The position numbers and the translations under genes were made by a program. From Rhizophagus irregularis (Eukaryota; Glomeromycota; Glomeromycetes; Glomerales; Glomeraceae): 64,000 nucleotides of DNA. Shown in pieces: positions 33,095 to 47,600 of this stretch (position 1 is the stretch's first letter; each line of letters begins with the position of its first letter). The DNA lies in the NCBI RefSeq assembly GCF_026210795.1, contig NC_089460.1:620001-684000 (forward strand). The letters are read 5' to 3'. The notes under the pieces were generated by a model. The model ran no database searches. It was not told the DNA's origin and saw only the letters and a list, made by a program, of their open reading frames with translations.

Positions 33095-35232
33095 TAAAAT
33101 ATCGAAAAAGTTTATAAATTACGTCTAGTAGAAATGGATTGAAACTTCTCGATACCCAAAGCCGATTTACTTAAAAAAATAACAAAGAATAAATAAAATT
33201 TTATAAAGAAAATTTTTAGAGTATTTATATTTCATACATGGTCAATGTCATACTGACTATGCAGACTTTTTCATGAACCAATTAAATGATTTGTTCCGCA
33301 GTTAATCTAATCTTATTTGAGTTTAGTTATGCCTTTGATTGTCTTTATAATGTATATGTTTTAGTATAAACCTAACCTTTTTTAAGTATAGTAACCGGCT
33401 ATTATACAAAACAAGACAAAGTAAAAAGACAAAAAAATTGTCAAACGCCACAATGTTTCAGATCAACCAAAATGCTTATTTACGTAATTTACATACAAAA
33501 AATACAAAAAGATGATTCTCATATTCCCATTCAACAAATCAAAAAGGCTTATATAAAACATTAACATTAAAATTCTTTCTTTTTAATTAAATCAATACAT
33601 TTTTCATGAATCTATTTATTAATTTATCTTATTACTAAAATTAATATAATTTGTTTAATACCAGTTTTTTTTTTCAATTTAAATACAATTAATCATAAAT
33701 ATATTACCAAATTAAGTTAAGTTTTTTAAAAATAATTAGAATTATAAATCATAATATGTAATATAATATATAATATGATTTAATTCATTTAATTTTATAT
33801 ACATTTTACATACAAAATGAGTTTTTATTACCATATTACCAAAATGGTTTAATAATAAAATTCTAAATTTTATTGTGAGAATTTGTTGCTGAGAATAAAT
33901 TCTATAATAAACCTTCATATTAACTACCAATATGATTATTAAAAAAAGCAAAACAATAACATGTAATTAAATACATTAGTTTAGAGTATAATGGAAAGAT
34001 CCAAAATAATTTAGACTTAAAATTTTTTAATATTCTTCCGTTTAAACATGGCTATTTAAGATATTCTAGAAGATTATCATAGAAAGCTTTCTCTTGCTAG
34101 AAATAATATGTAATCAAAGATCATCAAAATTTTATCTGAAAAAAATTGGGCTAAAATTTCGTAGGACTATCAGAAATTCAAACCAGTTTGAAGTTGAAAT
34201 TGGCCAATAATTTGACAATCTAATATGTCATATGTCATTGGCGTCAAATCCCGAGTTTACCATGATATCATCAGCCATGATATCATCAGCCATGATGGTC
34301 ACTCAACAAAAAAAATAATTTTTTTTTTTAACATTTTGATAAAAATGGTTAAGTGCAATGATATAATTAGATAATCTTGCTAATAAGACTATCACAAATC
34401 TTGCGATTGGAAACTCGGATACCATTAAAGCAGTTTAAGGTAAATATGATTTCATGAAAAAGTACGTAATCAAAAAATTATGTTTGAAACTAAAGAGTGA
34501 AAAGCATGTGCGTTTCATAAACCTGCTGATAAACAAGGAATGAAGTTGACTGAGGTATAGAGATAAATTCTCGATCTGCGATGACCGTGGTTCAACCCCC
34601 CCCCCCGAGAGAGATACGGGTACAGTGTCGTAAAAGGCCAAGCGATCAATGCTGTTTTGAAAACAAAAAGAATTTTTTCAATTTCATTTCGATAAATCGT
34701 ATAATCATTTGAAGTTGAGAATGACTTCAAGAGTTTCATTCATGTAGATTTATTTAGATTACGTAATTTTAATCCAATGAAATTTGTCCTTTATCTAAGA
34801 GATCAGAACTTAGATATTCTGTCTTGACGATAGATTATACAATAGTTAGCTAAACTGCTATAGGGCTTAGTTAACAATTTTGGTTAGGGTTCAAAGATAC
34901 TTGATTGTTAATAATAATCTAGACTTTAAACCGATTTATTGTTTAAAAATGAAACATAGAGAGTTGTTACACTTATTATTATCTACAGGACCATTTGACA
35001 GAAAACGGATTAATTCCGACAGTTCGTATTCATTTGGCAATATGTTACCAAATATGTTTTGTTTCAAAAGAGTATAAACATCAATACGCTTAATTAATTT
35101 CAAACTTTAATTTATAATACATTTTAATTTAAGTACAATGTCCTTTTTATAATTTATAATAACTCGTTTAAAATAACAATAACTCATTTATAATAACAAA
35201 TAACCCCCAAAAAATAAGTAAGCATATAATGA
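33095..35232. other. Long intergenic region
   Basis: Just above 33,094 lies the promoter of the BZW-type gene. Further in, small features are visible: a two-copy 15-bp repeat ATGATATCATCAGCC at 34,261-34,290, a run of 12 Cs near 34,597-34,608, and next to it a B-box-like GGTTCAACCCC. Small open frames on both strands have no family signals. I see no gene. Confidence 0.45.
34552..34626. other. tRNA-like fragment next to a poly-C run
   Basis: GGTTCAACCCC at about 34,590 resembles the T-arm/B-box of a tRNA gene and is followed by a poly-C tract. I could not pair a proper acceptor stem or D-arm, so this is at best a decayed tRNA or SINE fragment. Confidence 0.2.
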
Positions 35233-37047
35233 TCACCAATCTTCAACATAATTTCCTGTAAAAATAATTTTTTTTACATAAATAAAAATTTTTTTTTTTT
35301 ATATTAGTCAAAATAATAAAACTTATTAGATTAATATATTACCTGGAAAATCACCGATTTTACCATTCAGCTTTCCCTTCCACCACTCATTTACATCATC
35401 TTTCCGGGTAATAACTTCAATCTTATCACCTTTTTTAAATGATAAATCACCTTCTGCTTGTGCTTCATAATCATATAAAGCTCTAACATATTGGACGGAT
35501 TTCGGTTTTGAATTATGGGGCGGAAGTGGTGGGGGAGCCTTTTTTTGAACAGGATAAAGTTTTGGATTTGATGAGGATATAGATGCAGAACTTCGACCAG
35601 TTGTGGATGAATAAGGTGGTGGTGCATCTTCCTCACTACCATGATTATTTGTATCAGAATGCTTTGAATCAGTTAATTCATCACTATCGTTATCATGATG
35701 ACCTAAAATTATATATATTAAGAAAAAAAGGTGAACACACAATATAATAACAATAATAAATATAGAACGGATTAAAGATTTCTTACTTTCTTTTTTAGAT
35801 TTTTTCTTGTTTTTAAATAAAGTTAAGTGGGTTTCTATTTGTTGATTTACTTCTTCTTTTCTTTCTTTATAATGTTCTACAATATCAGATTGAACATCGA
35901 AATAACCGGTATCAGAAATTAAACGTTCCATTTTTTCATACAAAATTCTATAGATTTTTACTTGCAAATGATAAAAATTAGAGACAACAGGTTCAATGAA
36001 ATGAGCTCTGTATTCAAAAAAAATGGGTAACTCTTTTTTAACTAATTCATTATAATGTTCATATTCTTCAGTTGCTTTGGTAAGATGCTCTTCCGCCTGT
36101 AAAAATATAACAACAGTTAATGATGAAATATTACTACACATTGTTTAATAATATAAAAATTTACCTTGATTAATGATTTTTCATCATTTGCAGATTTATC
36201 TTTTTTATCTTGAAGTTTTTTTACATTATTTGTATATCGATCGAAATCCACTTTTTTATGATCTCGTTTTGCAATAGTTTTCTTTATTAATTTAACAACA
36301 TCTATAAAATCCTTTGAAGGCAATACTACCATTTTATCTACACGATCCTATAAAATAAAACTATTATTATTTACTATAATTATTATACTAGCATTATTAT
36401 TAATCACCCACCAATTCAGGCAAGAGAATATCTCTCAAATCAGACATCGTGTCTTTAAATTCTTCAACAGCTTTCATTGATTGAACAGGAGTTGTAGTTC
36501 GACGAACAGTTGATTCAGTTTCTTTTTTACCTACAATTGGATTATATAATTCTACAAGAATATCAGAAGTATTACATTGATGATTCAACATATCTAAACG
36601 GAAAAAAAAATATTAGTGATCAAAAAAAAGATAAAATTAATAATTTTTTTTTCTTTAAAAAAATATTAAAAACTTACGAGAAATACCATCCCTAAATTTA
36701 ATAGCATCTTTATATAATTTTTCTGTTCCAGTATGTAATTCATTGAATCGATTTAAAACATCATCAAATTGAATATCACGAGTAGCTAAATTATATAATA
36801 ATTTTTATTAAATAAAAAAACAAATTTACGTATTTACGTAGAGGATTTCATTAAATTTATTAATGAATATAAAATTAAAAAAAACTGATCACACTTACCA
36901 GTTCCAAGTCCAGTTTTTACACGAATATTTTGAGGTAACCTCTCAAAGGTTTTTTTAGTACCCTTCCTATAAAATAAATATTAGTTAAAAGTTTAGATTT
37001 CCCTTTCAAAGTTTAACGAAATTAAGTTTATAAACATACCAACTCAT
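35233..37047 (-). CDS. RVS167: BAR-SH3 endocytosis protein (Rvs167/Hob1-like)
   Basis: Eight exons, 37040-37047, 36899-36966, 36678-36785, 36412-36593, 36165-36347, 35787-36096, 35343-35702 and 35233-35255, give 413 residues. The first exon codes only MSW in part and the last only the NYVEDW end; both restore family-typical termini (MSWKGTKKTFERLPQ and IGDFPGNYVEDW). The BAR domain spans about residues 15-240 and should form a curved membrane-binding dimer. A disordered linker with PPPYSS and PPPLPPHNSKP follows. The SH3 domain lies at about 358-413 (ALYDYEAQAEGDLSFKKGD, EWWKGKLNGKIGDFPGNYV). In yeast the Rvs161/Rvs167 pair drives vesicle scission at actin patches. The proline-rich linker may bind its own or other SH3 domains. 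The tiny exons are supported by exact phase. Confidence 0.93.
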
Positions 37048-39261
37048 ACTAATTTACGAAAAATTACCGAGAAAAATCCAGTTATTTGATAATACGGCTT
37101 CATATTTTTTTAACATCTAAAATTAATAATGTAGAACTTCATTATGGATATCCAATACCAATAAAAGATCATGTCACACCAAAAAATGACATTTGAAATC
37201 GGTCACTTCCAAGATTTTTCCGAAATGCCAAGGCCCTATTGCTAATAACCTAATGACCACAAATAAAAAAAACTTTCAAGAAAATACCGGGGAAAACTTT
37301 TTTTATTTCAAATCAAATCATTCAAATATGGAAGTACATAGAAAAACTAAATAAACTAAGACCGATAATTCCGAATGTCCGATAACATTGAACTTTATAA
37401 AAATCATGTGACTATCGACCGAAAAAAAAAAAATCACTCAATCATTACTCATAATTTTAAAGTTTTATCATAATTAAAACCATGAACATGAAATAACGAA
37501 ATCGATACCGATTATCTTTGATTATCCGTTGTAATCTTCTCAAAAAAAAACGTTTTTTTTTTTTACGTAGACTTGTATAATTCTATCACGTGTACTTTTT
37601 ATATATCTCCAAGTTCCTCAAAAAGTATGAAAAATTTGGCTGATTTTGAGGCTACAATGTTTTATTTTTATATTTTCGTAGATCTATCCGGAAAAATAAA
37701 ACTTCTAGTCAATTAAATCCGGGAAATTGATAAAACTAGCTAATACCCTGAGTTAAAATATGCACGTGATAGTCGTAATCCATCAATTTTATTATTTATG
37801 TCATGAGGCGAAAAAAAAAATGAAAAAAAAATGGGGAAGATTTACAACAATCTTATCACACAATAAGTAAGTTTAAAATAATGTAAATATTGTAAATGGT
37901 TAAGTAAAATGTGGTGTATCAGTGCATCTATTTTTTTTTTTCTTGTTCTCCACAAATAAAAAGCAACTCATATATCAAGTCATACATATCATACATAATT
38001 GCATATACATAACAAATCGAATCCATGCTGCCATGCTTATTAAATATTTGGTAACACTGATTATGAAGATAACATCATTCATTTATTATTTATTTTTTAT
38101 TTTTTATTTATTTATAAAGGGAAGTTAGGGAACTCTCCGATCAGCCAAAAAAATTATTCAAATAAAGATAAATCAAAATTTTTTTTTTCTTCTGATTTAA
38201 GTACATAAATGTTGACATCCTCGACATGTCTTATCGTACTAAACATTTATGTAGCTAATTTAATTTATTCCAATTTAATAATTTAGAGGCTAAAAAACCT
38301 CAAAAAAGTAATATATATTACTTTATTGACATTTGCCAAGATGTCGTACCAAAAATCCAGTTAAATAATATAAAAAAATTTTTTTATATTAAGATTTAAA
38401 GCCCCTTCCCCTACATTCCCCCTATATAACAATATTTATAAATAATATAATGTATAATATATACAATAGTTTCAATAATTCCTTAATTTATATTACCCAC
38501 ATAATTCCGATTCGATCTTCTATCAGTATCAGTAGCAGTGGTAAAAATAAATTTATGATGAATGGATTAGCATGGATTTTTTTAAAATGAGTCTTTGAAA
38601 CCATTTATCATTTATAATATTTTTTTCTTTTCCTTCATAAGAATTTCATTATTTTAAAGGGACCTCCTCCCTGGTTTTTTTATTCTTTACCTTTTAAATA
38701 ATAATATAATAAATAATATAATCCGTTAAAAAAGGTGTTGGTTCTTTTTCTTAAAATGAATTTTTTTTTTTTTTTTATGCGACTTTGCGTTTCACTGCGT
38801 TTTTTCCATAGATTTATTTAGTTTTGTTGTTATCATATGAAATAAAATTTGAAATTGAAAAAAAAAAACTTGAATTTAAGTAAATATATTGTGGATAGTT
38901 GCCAATTAATTCAACTAGTTTATATTTATTTATTTTTTATATTTTTATTTTATTTTTTTTTTTTTTATATTTCCAAATAAATTATAGTACTCTTCCCGTT
39001 ATATAAATTCAACCTCACTTTACCTTCCCTCTCTAAAAAAAAAAAAAAAATATATATTTTTTTTTTTTTTTTCAATTATATATATTTAGATATTTATAAA
39101 CAAATTAGAAATTCTTTTTTTGGTATAAATTTCTTGTAGATCTTTCTCGTATACTCTTGGAAAATATTCCTCAACTTTTTTTGGTCTATAAATACTTCCT
39201 CTTTTTATCTCGAAACTTTTTTCAAACCCGTTTCAACTTTTTTTTTAAAAAAAAAAAAAAT
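37048..39261. promoter_or_regulatory. Long divergent intergenic region
   Basis: About 2.2 kb separate the BAR-SH3 gene (minus) and the HAL-type kinase (plus). It is extremely rich in T and A tracts, especially 38,750-39,110, which may belong to the kinase's long 5' UTR or nucleosome-poor promoter. No repeat with defined ends and no gene was found. Confidence 0.45.
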
Positions 39262-40908
39262 ATGGTTACCTTTACTACAGATTATTGGGCTCCTGCTCTT
39301 GATAGTAAAGCTCGTCGTCGTACTGAATCAGAAGAAAGGGCTGCTAGAGTTACGAGAGAACGTAGTTTATCTTCTAAAAGAAATAAAGAATTATCAATCG
39401 TTGATATTACTAATCCATCTAAATCTCCCTTTAATAACGATCTTAATAAATCTAAAACGATTGATGATAGTAAACTTGCTTTATCTAATTTGAAAATTCC
39501 AAGTGCTCCTACTTCTAATGATAGTATTATCGTTAATCCTTCTATTTCTTCAAATGATAATTTATCAATTGATTCTATCAAAAGTAATACTACTTCTATT
39601 TCTTTAAATCAATCAAAATCTTCTATTAATAATGATTTACATAAAAAAAAATCTTTGGTACAAAAATTATTTCATCATGATTCGAAAGGCGAAAATAAAC
39701 CTATTGTATCATCTCCTACTGAAGAAAAAGGTGAATTCACTTTTGGTAGTACTGCTTCCGATAAATTATCATTATTAAAAGAAATTCTTAATCCTACTCT
39801 TGATCTTGATAATGATAAGCAAACTCAAAAGAGTGATAGTGGTAGTGAAAGTGGTATCAACAAATATGGTGTATGTGAAAAAGGTTGTATAGGTAAAGGT
39901 GCAACAGCTGTCGTACGTCTCTCCCATAAATTTGATAATTCAGATTGTGAAAGAACTTATGCTGTTAAAGAATTTAGGAAGAGAAGAAAAAATGAGACTG
40001 AAAAAGATTATGTTAAAAAACTTACTAGTGAATTTTGTATAAGTTCAACTTTACAACATGTTAATGTTGTACGTACTGTTGATTTGGTTCAAGATGAGAA
40101 TCAAAATTGGTGTGAAGTAATGGAATATTGTGCTGGTGGTGATTTATATACTGCTATTAAATCAAATTTTATGTCTCCAATAGAAATAAATTGTTGCTTT
40201 AAACAACTTATAATGGGTATAGATTATTTACATTCCAATGGTGTTGCTCATAGAGATATTAAACCGGAAAATCTTTTACTTGATAAGAATGGTCATTTAA
40301 AAATTACTGATTTTGGAGTTTCTGATGTATTTAAAACCTGTTGGGAAGAAGGTGCTCATTTGTCAAGAGGAATATGCGGTTCTGAACCATATATCGCTCC
40401 GGTAAATATATAAATAATTGTATATATATATATATTATTTTTTTGCTCGTGTAACATTCTAAAGATGTTTTTCGCTTTCTTATTTTATTAGGAACAATTT
40501 GAATCAAAAGAGTATGATGCAAGGAAAGTTGATATATGGGCGTGCGGTATTGTATATTATACTTTGGTATATCAAGGAATACCATTTAGAATGGCTGTGC
40601 CAAACGATCCAAATTATGCGAGTTATTTGGAAAAAAGAAATAATAGAGACTATTTACCATTTGAAAAATTACCTCAAGGGTGTAGAGAATTGATGTATAA
40701 TATTTTAGAACCTAACTCAAGGAAACGTATAACTATTGAGGGAATTAAACAAGATCCATGGTTTAAATCAATAGAATCATGTTCTGATACTCCTCTAAAA
40801 CAATTAAAACAAACACATCAACATATCTGTCCTGAAATATTAAAAGAAATTCAAAACGTAACTACTACAGAGGAAGTTAATAATAGAGGAATTGATAGTA
40901 AAAAGTAA
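39262..40908 (+). CDS. Ser/Thr protein kinase, HAL4/SAT4-NPR family type
   Basis: Two exons, 39262-40401 and 40492-40908, give 518 residues. I start at 39,262 (MVTFTTDYWAP) rather than at the upstream in-frame ATG at 39,157, because the sequence between is low-complexity and reads like UTR. Residues 1-200 are a disordered Ser/Asn/Lys-rich region, usual for this family. The kinase domain begins near 205 with GKGATAVVRL. It has the catalytic lysine in YAVKEFRKR, HRDIKPENLLLD at about 329-340, DFG in KITDFGVSDVF and SEPYIAPEQF across the exon joint, then VDIWACGIVYYTL. The KEF..RRK..E..KDYVKKLTSEFCI pattern fits the fungal HAL/NPR kinases that control potassium and nutrient transporters. Which member it is cannot be told. 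Confidence 0.88.
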
Positions 40909-41613
40909 TTTAATTTTGTTTATAATAATTTAGTTAATAATAATCATTGTACAAAAAGAAAAAAAAAAATTTAATTTAGAGAATCCCTAGACAACATAGT
41001 ATTTAAGTTAAACAACTATTAAGTCTTTTTAAATTTATTTTATTTAATAAATAAGTAAATAAGAAAAGAAAAATTATATCATTTTTTTTTACTTTCAATA
41101 ATTGAATCATAAGATATAAGCTATTAGGAAAAAAAAAAATTAATTATTTTACTTTAAATTACCTACCTGTACAGTCAGCCTTCTTGTTTATTTATTTATT
41201 TTTATTATTCCATTATTTTTTTATATGTAGATTGGTTTTTTCTCATTATTAATTTCTTTAATTTTTTATTTTTAAGCATGAAAGTTCAAAATAATAATTT
41301 GTAATTATAAGAAGCATACTCTCTGTATTATATTATTTTTTAAAATTAATAAAGAGAAATTACTTAATTGAACGAAAAAAAACAAGAAATATCGTAATGA
41401 AGGTCATTTCAAAATTAAATACAAAATTAAATAAAAATCGGTTTATTTAAAATTAAAATAAATACATTACATTGATTTTTTACAAATTACATGATAAATC
41501 TATTTAAAAAAAGTGAAATTTTTTTTAGTGTACAAATAAATAAGATAAAAAATTTTCTATACAATAAAGTCCGTCAGATACAAACTATAACAAAATTATT
41601 TAAATAAAATAGT
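40909..41613. other. Convergent 3' intergenic region
   Basis: 705 bp between the HAL-type kinase and the kinesin gene ends. AT-rich, with poly-A and poly-T runs that may hold the two polyadenylation regions. Nothing else is seen. Confidence 0.5.
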
Positions 41614-44600
41614 TTAGAAGCACATAAATTTATTTTTCTTTGATAATAATTGTTCTACTTGACTTTCTAGTTTTGCATAAGCCATTTCTACATTCTTTTT
41701 TGATTTTCTTTCTTCTGCCAAAACGCTTTCTATTTCTTCTTTTTCTTTAACAGATGTTTTCATTTCTTCATATTCATTAGTTACGGTATCCAATTGAGAT
41801 TTCAAATTTTCTATTTTTCTTTCAAGTTCTAATTTCTCTTGTCGCAATACTATTAATTGTTGCTTGGCTTCACTTAATTCCTCTTCATTCTCTCCAAGTG
41901 TTACTTCCAACATGTCAATGAACTGTGTTTTTCCGTCATTTTCTTCTTCTAATTCTGCAATTTTTTTATTCAATTCTTGTATCTCAGCATAATTATCAGT
42001 TGACTTATTTAAAACTTCCGATTCGGTTGATTGTGTTTTATTTTCTTGTGCAGGTTCTTTTTTGATTTGTTTTTCATCAACAATTGATCGTGTTTGAAGA
42101 TTTGTAAGCTCATAACCAAGTGTTTCAAGTTTACCATTTAATTCAGCAAGATGATTATCTGAAATATTTCCATCTTTACCAGTTGATTTTAATTGACTTA
42201 TTATAGAATCAATTTCGTTAGATTCATCAGCTTTTTCTAATTTTAGTTTCTTAGCTTCAAGTTCCTTAGTCTCTAATACTGCTTCTAATTGAACAATCCG
42301 TTGTTTATGCTTAGTCTCAGCATCCTCAAAATCATATAAATCTTTTTGAAGTTGGTAGATTTTAGATTCGAGAACTCCATTTTTTACAAGCGATTCATTT
42401 CTTTCAGTTACAAACTGCTTCGCTTTGCTTTCTAATTCTTCAAGGCGTTCAACTGTTGCATCATTTCGTAAATGATCAATTTGCTTTCGAAGTGCTTCAA
42501 TCTCTTTATTTGCTTGTTTAAGTTTTTTAATCTCTTCGTCACGACGTTCACGTGCTTCTTTAAGTTGAGATTCCAAAGATTTGACATGATCAACACTATA
42601 GACTTCGGTATCATTGACCTTTTCGAGTTTATGTTTTGTCTCATTCAATTTATTTGTTAATTCATTTAATTTTTCTTCTTTTTTCTGTAAATCTTTCTCT
42701 AACTCTTCAATTAAAGCTGCTTGTGCTGCTTGTGCTGCTTCTGATTCCTCTAATTCTTTGGTCAAATTCTTCACATTGTCGCATGTTATTTCTAATTCTC
42801 TAATATACTCCAATTGTTGATCAGCTAATCTTTGAGCCTCTTTAAGTTCTGATGATGATGAACCACTACGGAATCTTGATTCAATTTCAGAAACCTTTGT
42901 TTGAAGTTCGTAATCTAATGATTTAGATGATTCAGCTTTTTCTAAGTCTGCTTTTGTCTTTTTAACCATTGCTTCTAATTCTGTTAATCGTGCATTTTTG
43001 TCGGTGACCATCTTTTCTTTCTCTACCAATGACGCATTTGTTTCTTTTAACATAGATTTTAATTCATTGACCATTTGACTATGTTCTTCATCAGATGCTT
43101 TTGATTCATCAAGTTGTAATTCTACTTTGGTCAATTTTTCTCCAAGTGTCGTCATCGTTTCTTGATAATTTCGAGCTGAGAGTTTTTCTTCTTCAAGCTG
43201 AGATTGTAAGTCGGATATAGTAGACTCAAGTGTTGAAACTGTGATTTTTTGTGATACAACTGTTCTAGTCAATTGGTTATTATGCTCAACATATTGATCA
43301 CGTTCCTTTTTTAAAGCTTCTATTTGTTTTTCAAGCTCAACTAAAGTTTCATTTTGTGTTTCCATTTCTTTTTTGGTATTTGATAATTCTTTACATAAAG
43401 ATATATAATCATTATTACATTTTCCGCTATCCTTTAATAAATTAATTTCATTTTCCAATGATTTAATCTTCTTTTCGTTCTCATCTCGTTGTTCCAAAAT
43501 GTTGGTTAAATAGTTTGTCATACTATCAAGTTCCTTTAAACTAGCTGCATGACTTTCTTTGGCCATGTTCAATTCTTCCATCATGGTTTGTAATCCTCCT
43601 TCAAGGGTCACAACGAGTTTTGTTTGAGCACAAAAATTATCTTTCATATTTTCCCATTCTCTTATAACAGTTTCTTTGGCTTCTTTTGTTTCTTGTAGTT
43701 GAGTTTGCAATTGGAATATGATCATTTTTTGTCCGGACTCTGAATCTTGTAATGATTTTAATTCATTTCTCATAAATTGTAATTGTTGATATTTCCCTTG
43801 AGCATTAGTTAATTGTTGTTCTAATTCATGAACCTTTTGTTGAAGACGAAATTCAGAAGCTTTTAGTTCGACCAAATCATTTTTCAGAGGAGAGTTTATA
43901 GGATCTTCTTGAACATGTTTCATTTTCATTTCAATATTTTGAATTTTCATATGTTGTAAGGATTTTTCGGAGCGAAGTTGTTCAATTTCTTCATTTAGTC
44001 GTTTTACTAATAATGATTCATCATGAGAACTTGATGATGATTGAACTTCATTTAATTTATTTTCACGATCTTGAATCATTCTAAGTTGTTCATTTTCTTT
44101 TAATTTCAATTCATCGATTTCATTCTGAAGAATCGAAACTTCGGATTCTGAACTACCCAACTTGGTTTCAAGGTTAGCTATTGTTTTCTTTTCCGAAATT
44201 TCAGATTCTTTTGCTAAAGCCAGTTCAGTTCTCAACTTTATTAAATCTTTATCAACTTGTCCACCTTGTTCCATCAATTGAGCTTCTAATACTGAGATCT
44301 GTTCTCTCTGAGAAATTTCTACATTACGTAATCTTTCAAGATCTTTTTGAAGTTTCGATTCCTCGGCATCTAAAATTCTTAATCGTTCAAGTGTAAGGGA
44401 CTCTCTTCCTTTTACATTTTTGAATTCTTTTCCTATAGCTTCTAGTTCACTTTGTAAAGCTTTGTTAACAATATTATTTGCTTCCACTTTTTCTAATTGT
44501 TCTTGTAATCCTTTTATATGTTTTTGAACGTCTATGTCTTGACCTTTAATTTGATTTAATTGTTCTCTGAGAAAAGTAATTTCCGCCTCTTTTTCTTTTA

Positions 44601-47600
44601 GCATTTGTTGTAAAGTACTTTTATCGACCAAATCACGTTTTAAAGTTTCAATAAGTTCATTCTTTCGTCTAATGTCCAATTTAAGAGAATTTAACTGAGA
44701 TTGTAAAGAGGCCACTAATTCTTGTTCACAATTCAAATTTTGTACATTGTTGGAATTTTTATTTAACACTTTTTGTAAAGTATCAAGTTTAGCTTCTAAA
44801 TTATTAACCGTTTTTTGTGTTGGATCCATATCATGAAGAATAGATGTTCGTGAAGATATTGGCTTAGTTTCTTTCGCTTTTGATAATTGAGTTTCAAGTT
44901 CTTTTACTGTGCCTTCCAATGCTATTATATTTTCATCAATGTTTTGTTCTAGTTTGTCAGCCGAACTTTCTTCAGATATCATCACGTCGCTTTGGAAAGA
45001 ATTAATGTTACTATCTGATGAAGATTCAGAGATAAGAGAAAATTTGCTATTTTTTTCTTCTATAGCAATACGAAGTGCTTCTTTTACCTCACAAAGTTCA
45101 CCTTCGAGACGTCGAATCTTAGTTTGATGTTCATTATCTGGGAGCAAAATTGCAGCGATTGTATGGCTCTTTGATTCAATATCTGTTTGAAGTTTAGAAA
45201 CTTGTTCACGAAGTTTCAACACTCCTTCATTTTCTTCAACTGTTGCTTGTTGAACATTTGAATCAAGTTCGGAAATTTGATTTTTATTTTGGAATTCCAA
45301 AGCCTTAACGAGTTTATCTTCCAATTCTTTAACTCGAGATTGTAATTCATTAATGAGTATTTCATTAGTATTCGTGCTACTTTTTCTCTCTTCGGCTTGA
45401 CGTAATTGTTCTTTAAGTTCACGAATACTTGATTCTAATTTTTCGACAACTTCTGATTTCTTTTTATTCTCATTTTCACGTTCAGCAATACTTTCCATTG
45501 CTAATTTTTGTTTTTCTTTTAATTGTTCAACTTCTCCACGAAGACGTTGAACAATTTCAAGTTCATCAATTTGACTTGTAGGTGAACATGATCGATCAGA
45601 AGTTTGTTTTGAATTTATTACTGATTTTACTTCCAACTTTGCCAATGCATCACGCTTTCTAATTTCTTCCCGAAGTTCTTCAACAATTTGCAAAGTTTCA
45701 CGATGATTTAATTCTAGACGAGATAATTCATGTTTGACTGCATCTAGACTTTGTGATTTATCTTTATGAAATGACTCAAATAATTTTAATTCAAATTGAA
45801 GTTTTTCGACTATAGCGGCATGAGCGTTATCACGTTTCTCTGAATTTAAAAGGTCAACAGATAATGACTTGACTTTTCGATGAATTAAAGATTTGGAAGA
45901 GACGTTACTTGAAGATTCTTTTGGATTATTATTATCTGTATAAGGAGTTATGGGAGTCATGGGAGTCATGGGAGTTGCAGGTGTTGATGATGAAATAGAA
46001 TGTAATTCTTCAATCATTTCATTATGTGCTAAGGAAGCATCATCAAGTTGTGATTGAAGATCTTTAATAACATTAAGACATTCCTCATATTTAAATTTAG
46101 TTTCTGCCAATTCAGTAACAGTTTTTTGGTAAGTTTTTTCCAAATCGGCGAATTTAGATTCAAGCGTTGTTATTTCCGACCGATCATCTCGTGGAATTGT
46201 TTCCTTTAGTGAAGATTGAAGTACTTGAATTTCGTCTAGACTTGATTGATATTTAGTTTTTACATCATTCAATTCAGTAACAGTATTTTCACGGGATTTT
46301 TGTAATTCAGCAAGCTTAAATTCAAGATTCACGATGGTAAGGAGATTTTGTTCACCTGTAGGAGAGGATGAATTATCTTCGCCTGTCGTCGTAGAAGTTG
46401 TGGTTTCCAATGTTTTTAATTTATCAAGTTCATCGGCCAAAAGGTTTAGTCTGGACTCAAGTTGATTTACTCTTTGATTACGATCATCAAGTTTTTCCAA
46501 AAGAATTTTGGTTTCCTGTGGAATAAGATCCTTTAGTTCATTATATTGCGTTTCTAATTCTTGATATTCCATATCACGTCTTTCTAAACGTTGTTCAAGT
46601 ACTTGAACGGTTTCACTAATAAATTTTTCAGGATGTTCGGATCTAGATGTTTGTAATTTAGCTTCAATTTCACGTTTTTCTAATTTTGTTTCAATCTCTT
46701 TAATATAATTTTGTAGACTATTAATGACATTCTTATTATGTTCATTAGATTCTTCAACTTCTTTATGTTTTGATTCTTGTTCTGATAAAAGATTTTCAGA
46801 ATGAGATAATGCAGCATTCATCATGGCTAATTTACTTTCTAAAGAAGTTATAGTTTCTTCATATTCTTCAATTTTTGCGGAATTTACAAAATTTGAAGAT
46901 TGACCATGAAGATGTGTTTCTTCATCATAATTATCCTGATGAGCCGCTAATTCCGCGGAAATTTTAGCATATTTTTGTGAAAGTTCAGCATAAGACCGTT
47001 GTAATTGTACAAGTTCTTCCAACATTTCAATTTCTTTTGAATGTTGAACATTTCCATGAGCAAAAGTTGTAAGAGGTGAAGAAGTTCGTCTCGTTATTGG
47101 TGTATCTCTCCCATTTGTTGGAGTACTCCTTCCTGGTATTCCTGATGTAGGTGTACTACGTCCAGGTATACCGGAAGTTGGAGTGCTACGTCCAGGTAAA
47201 CCGGATGTAGGAGTACTTCTTCCTTGAATAATAGAATTTTTTCGACTAGGAGTCAAATTTGGAGTAACTCTACCAGGAGTTACAATACCACTAGTACTTG
47301 GTTGTTGCTGTTGCTGTTGTTGTTGTTGTTGTAATCCCAAAGTAGTATTTGCAATTTTTAAAGCATTATTTTCTTGTCTTAATTTTATAACTAAGGATTG
47401 TAAATGTCCAACATCATTCCAACCCATTTCTTCTTGATTAACTACAGCACTATTTTTAATATTTCTTGCTCGATTTGCATATTTTAAAGTATTTACAGTT
47501 TCATTAACATTATATTCTGCTGGTGAAACACATGCTATTAATAAAGTTTTTGCATTTCCACCTAAAGAATCTTGTAATAATCTCGTAAGTTTTGAATCTC

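Noticed and set aside
34552-34626. A tRNA gene near the poly-C run
   Set aside because: Only a T-arm-like string is present; no acceptor stem, D-arm or anticodon stem could be paired.
39157-39261. Upstream in-frame ATG for the HAL-type kinase, adding 35 residues
   Set aside because: The added residues are Phe/Lys runs encoded by T and A tracts, typical of UTR. The ATG at 39,262 is more likely.
42432-45422. Several overlapping frames on both strands inside the kinesin exon
   Set aside because: They are shadows of a 6.1-kb coiled-coil exon with biased codon use.
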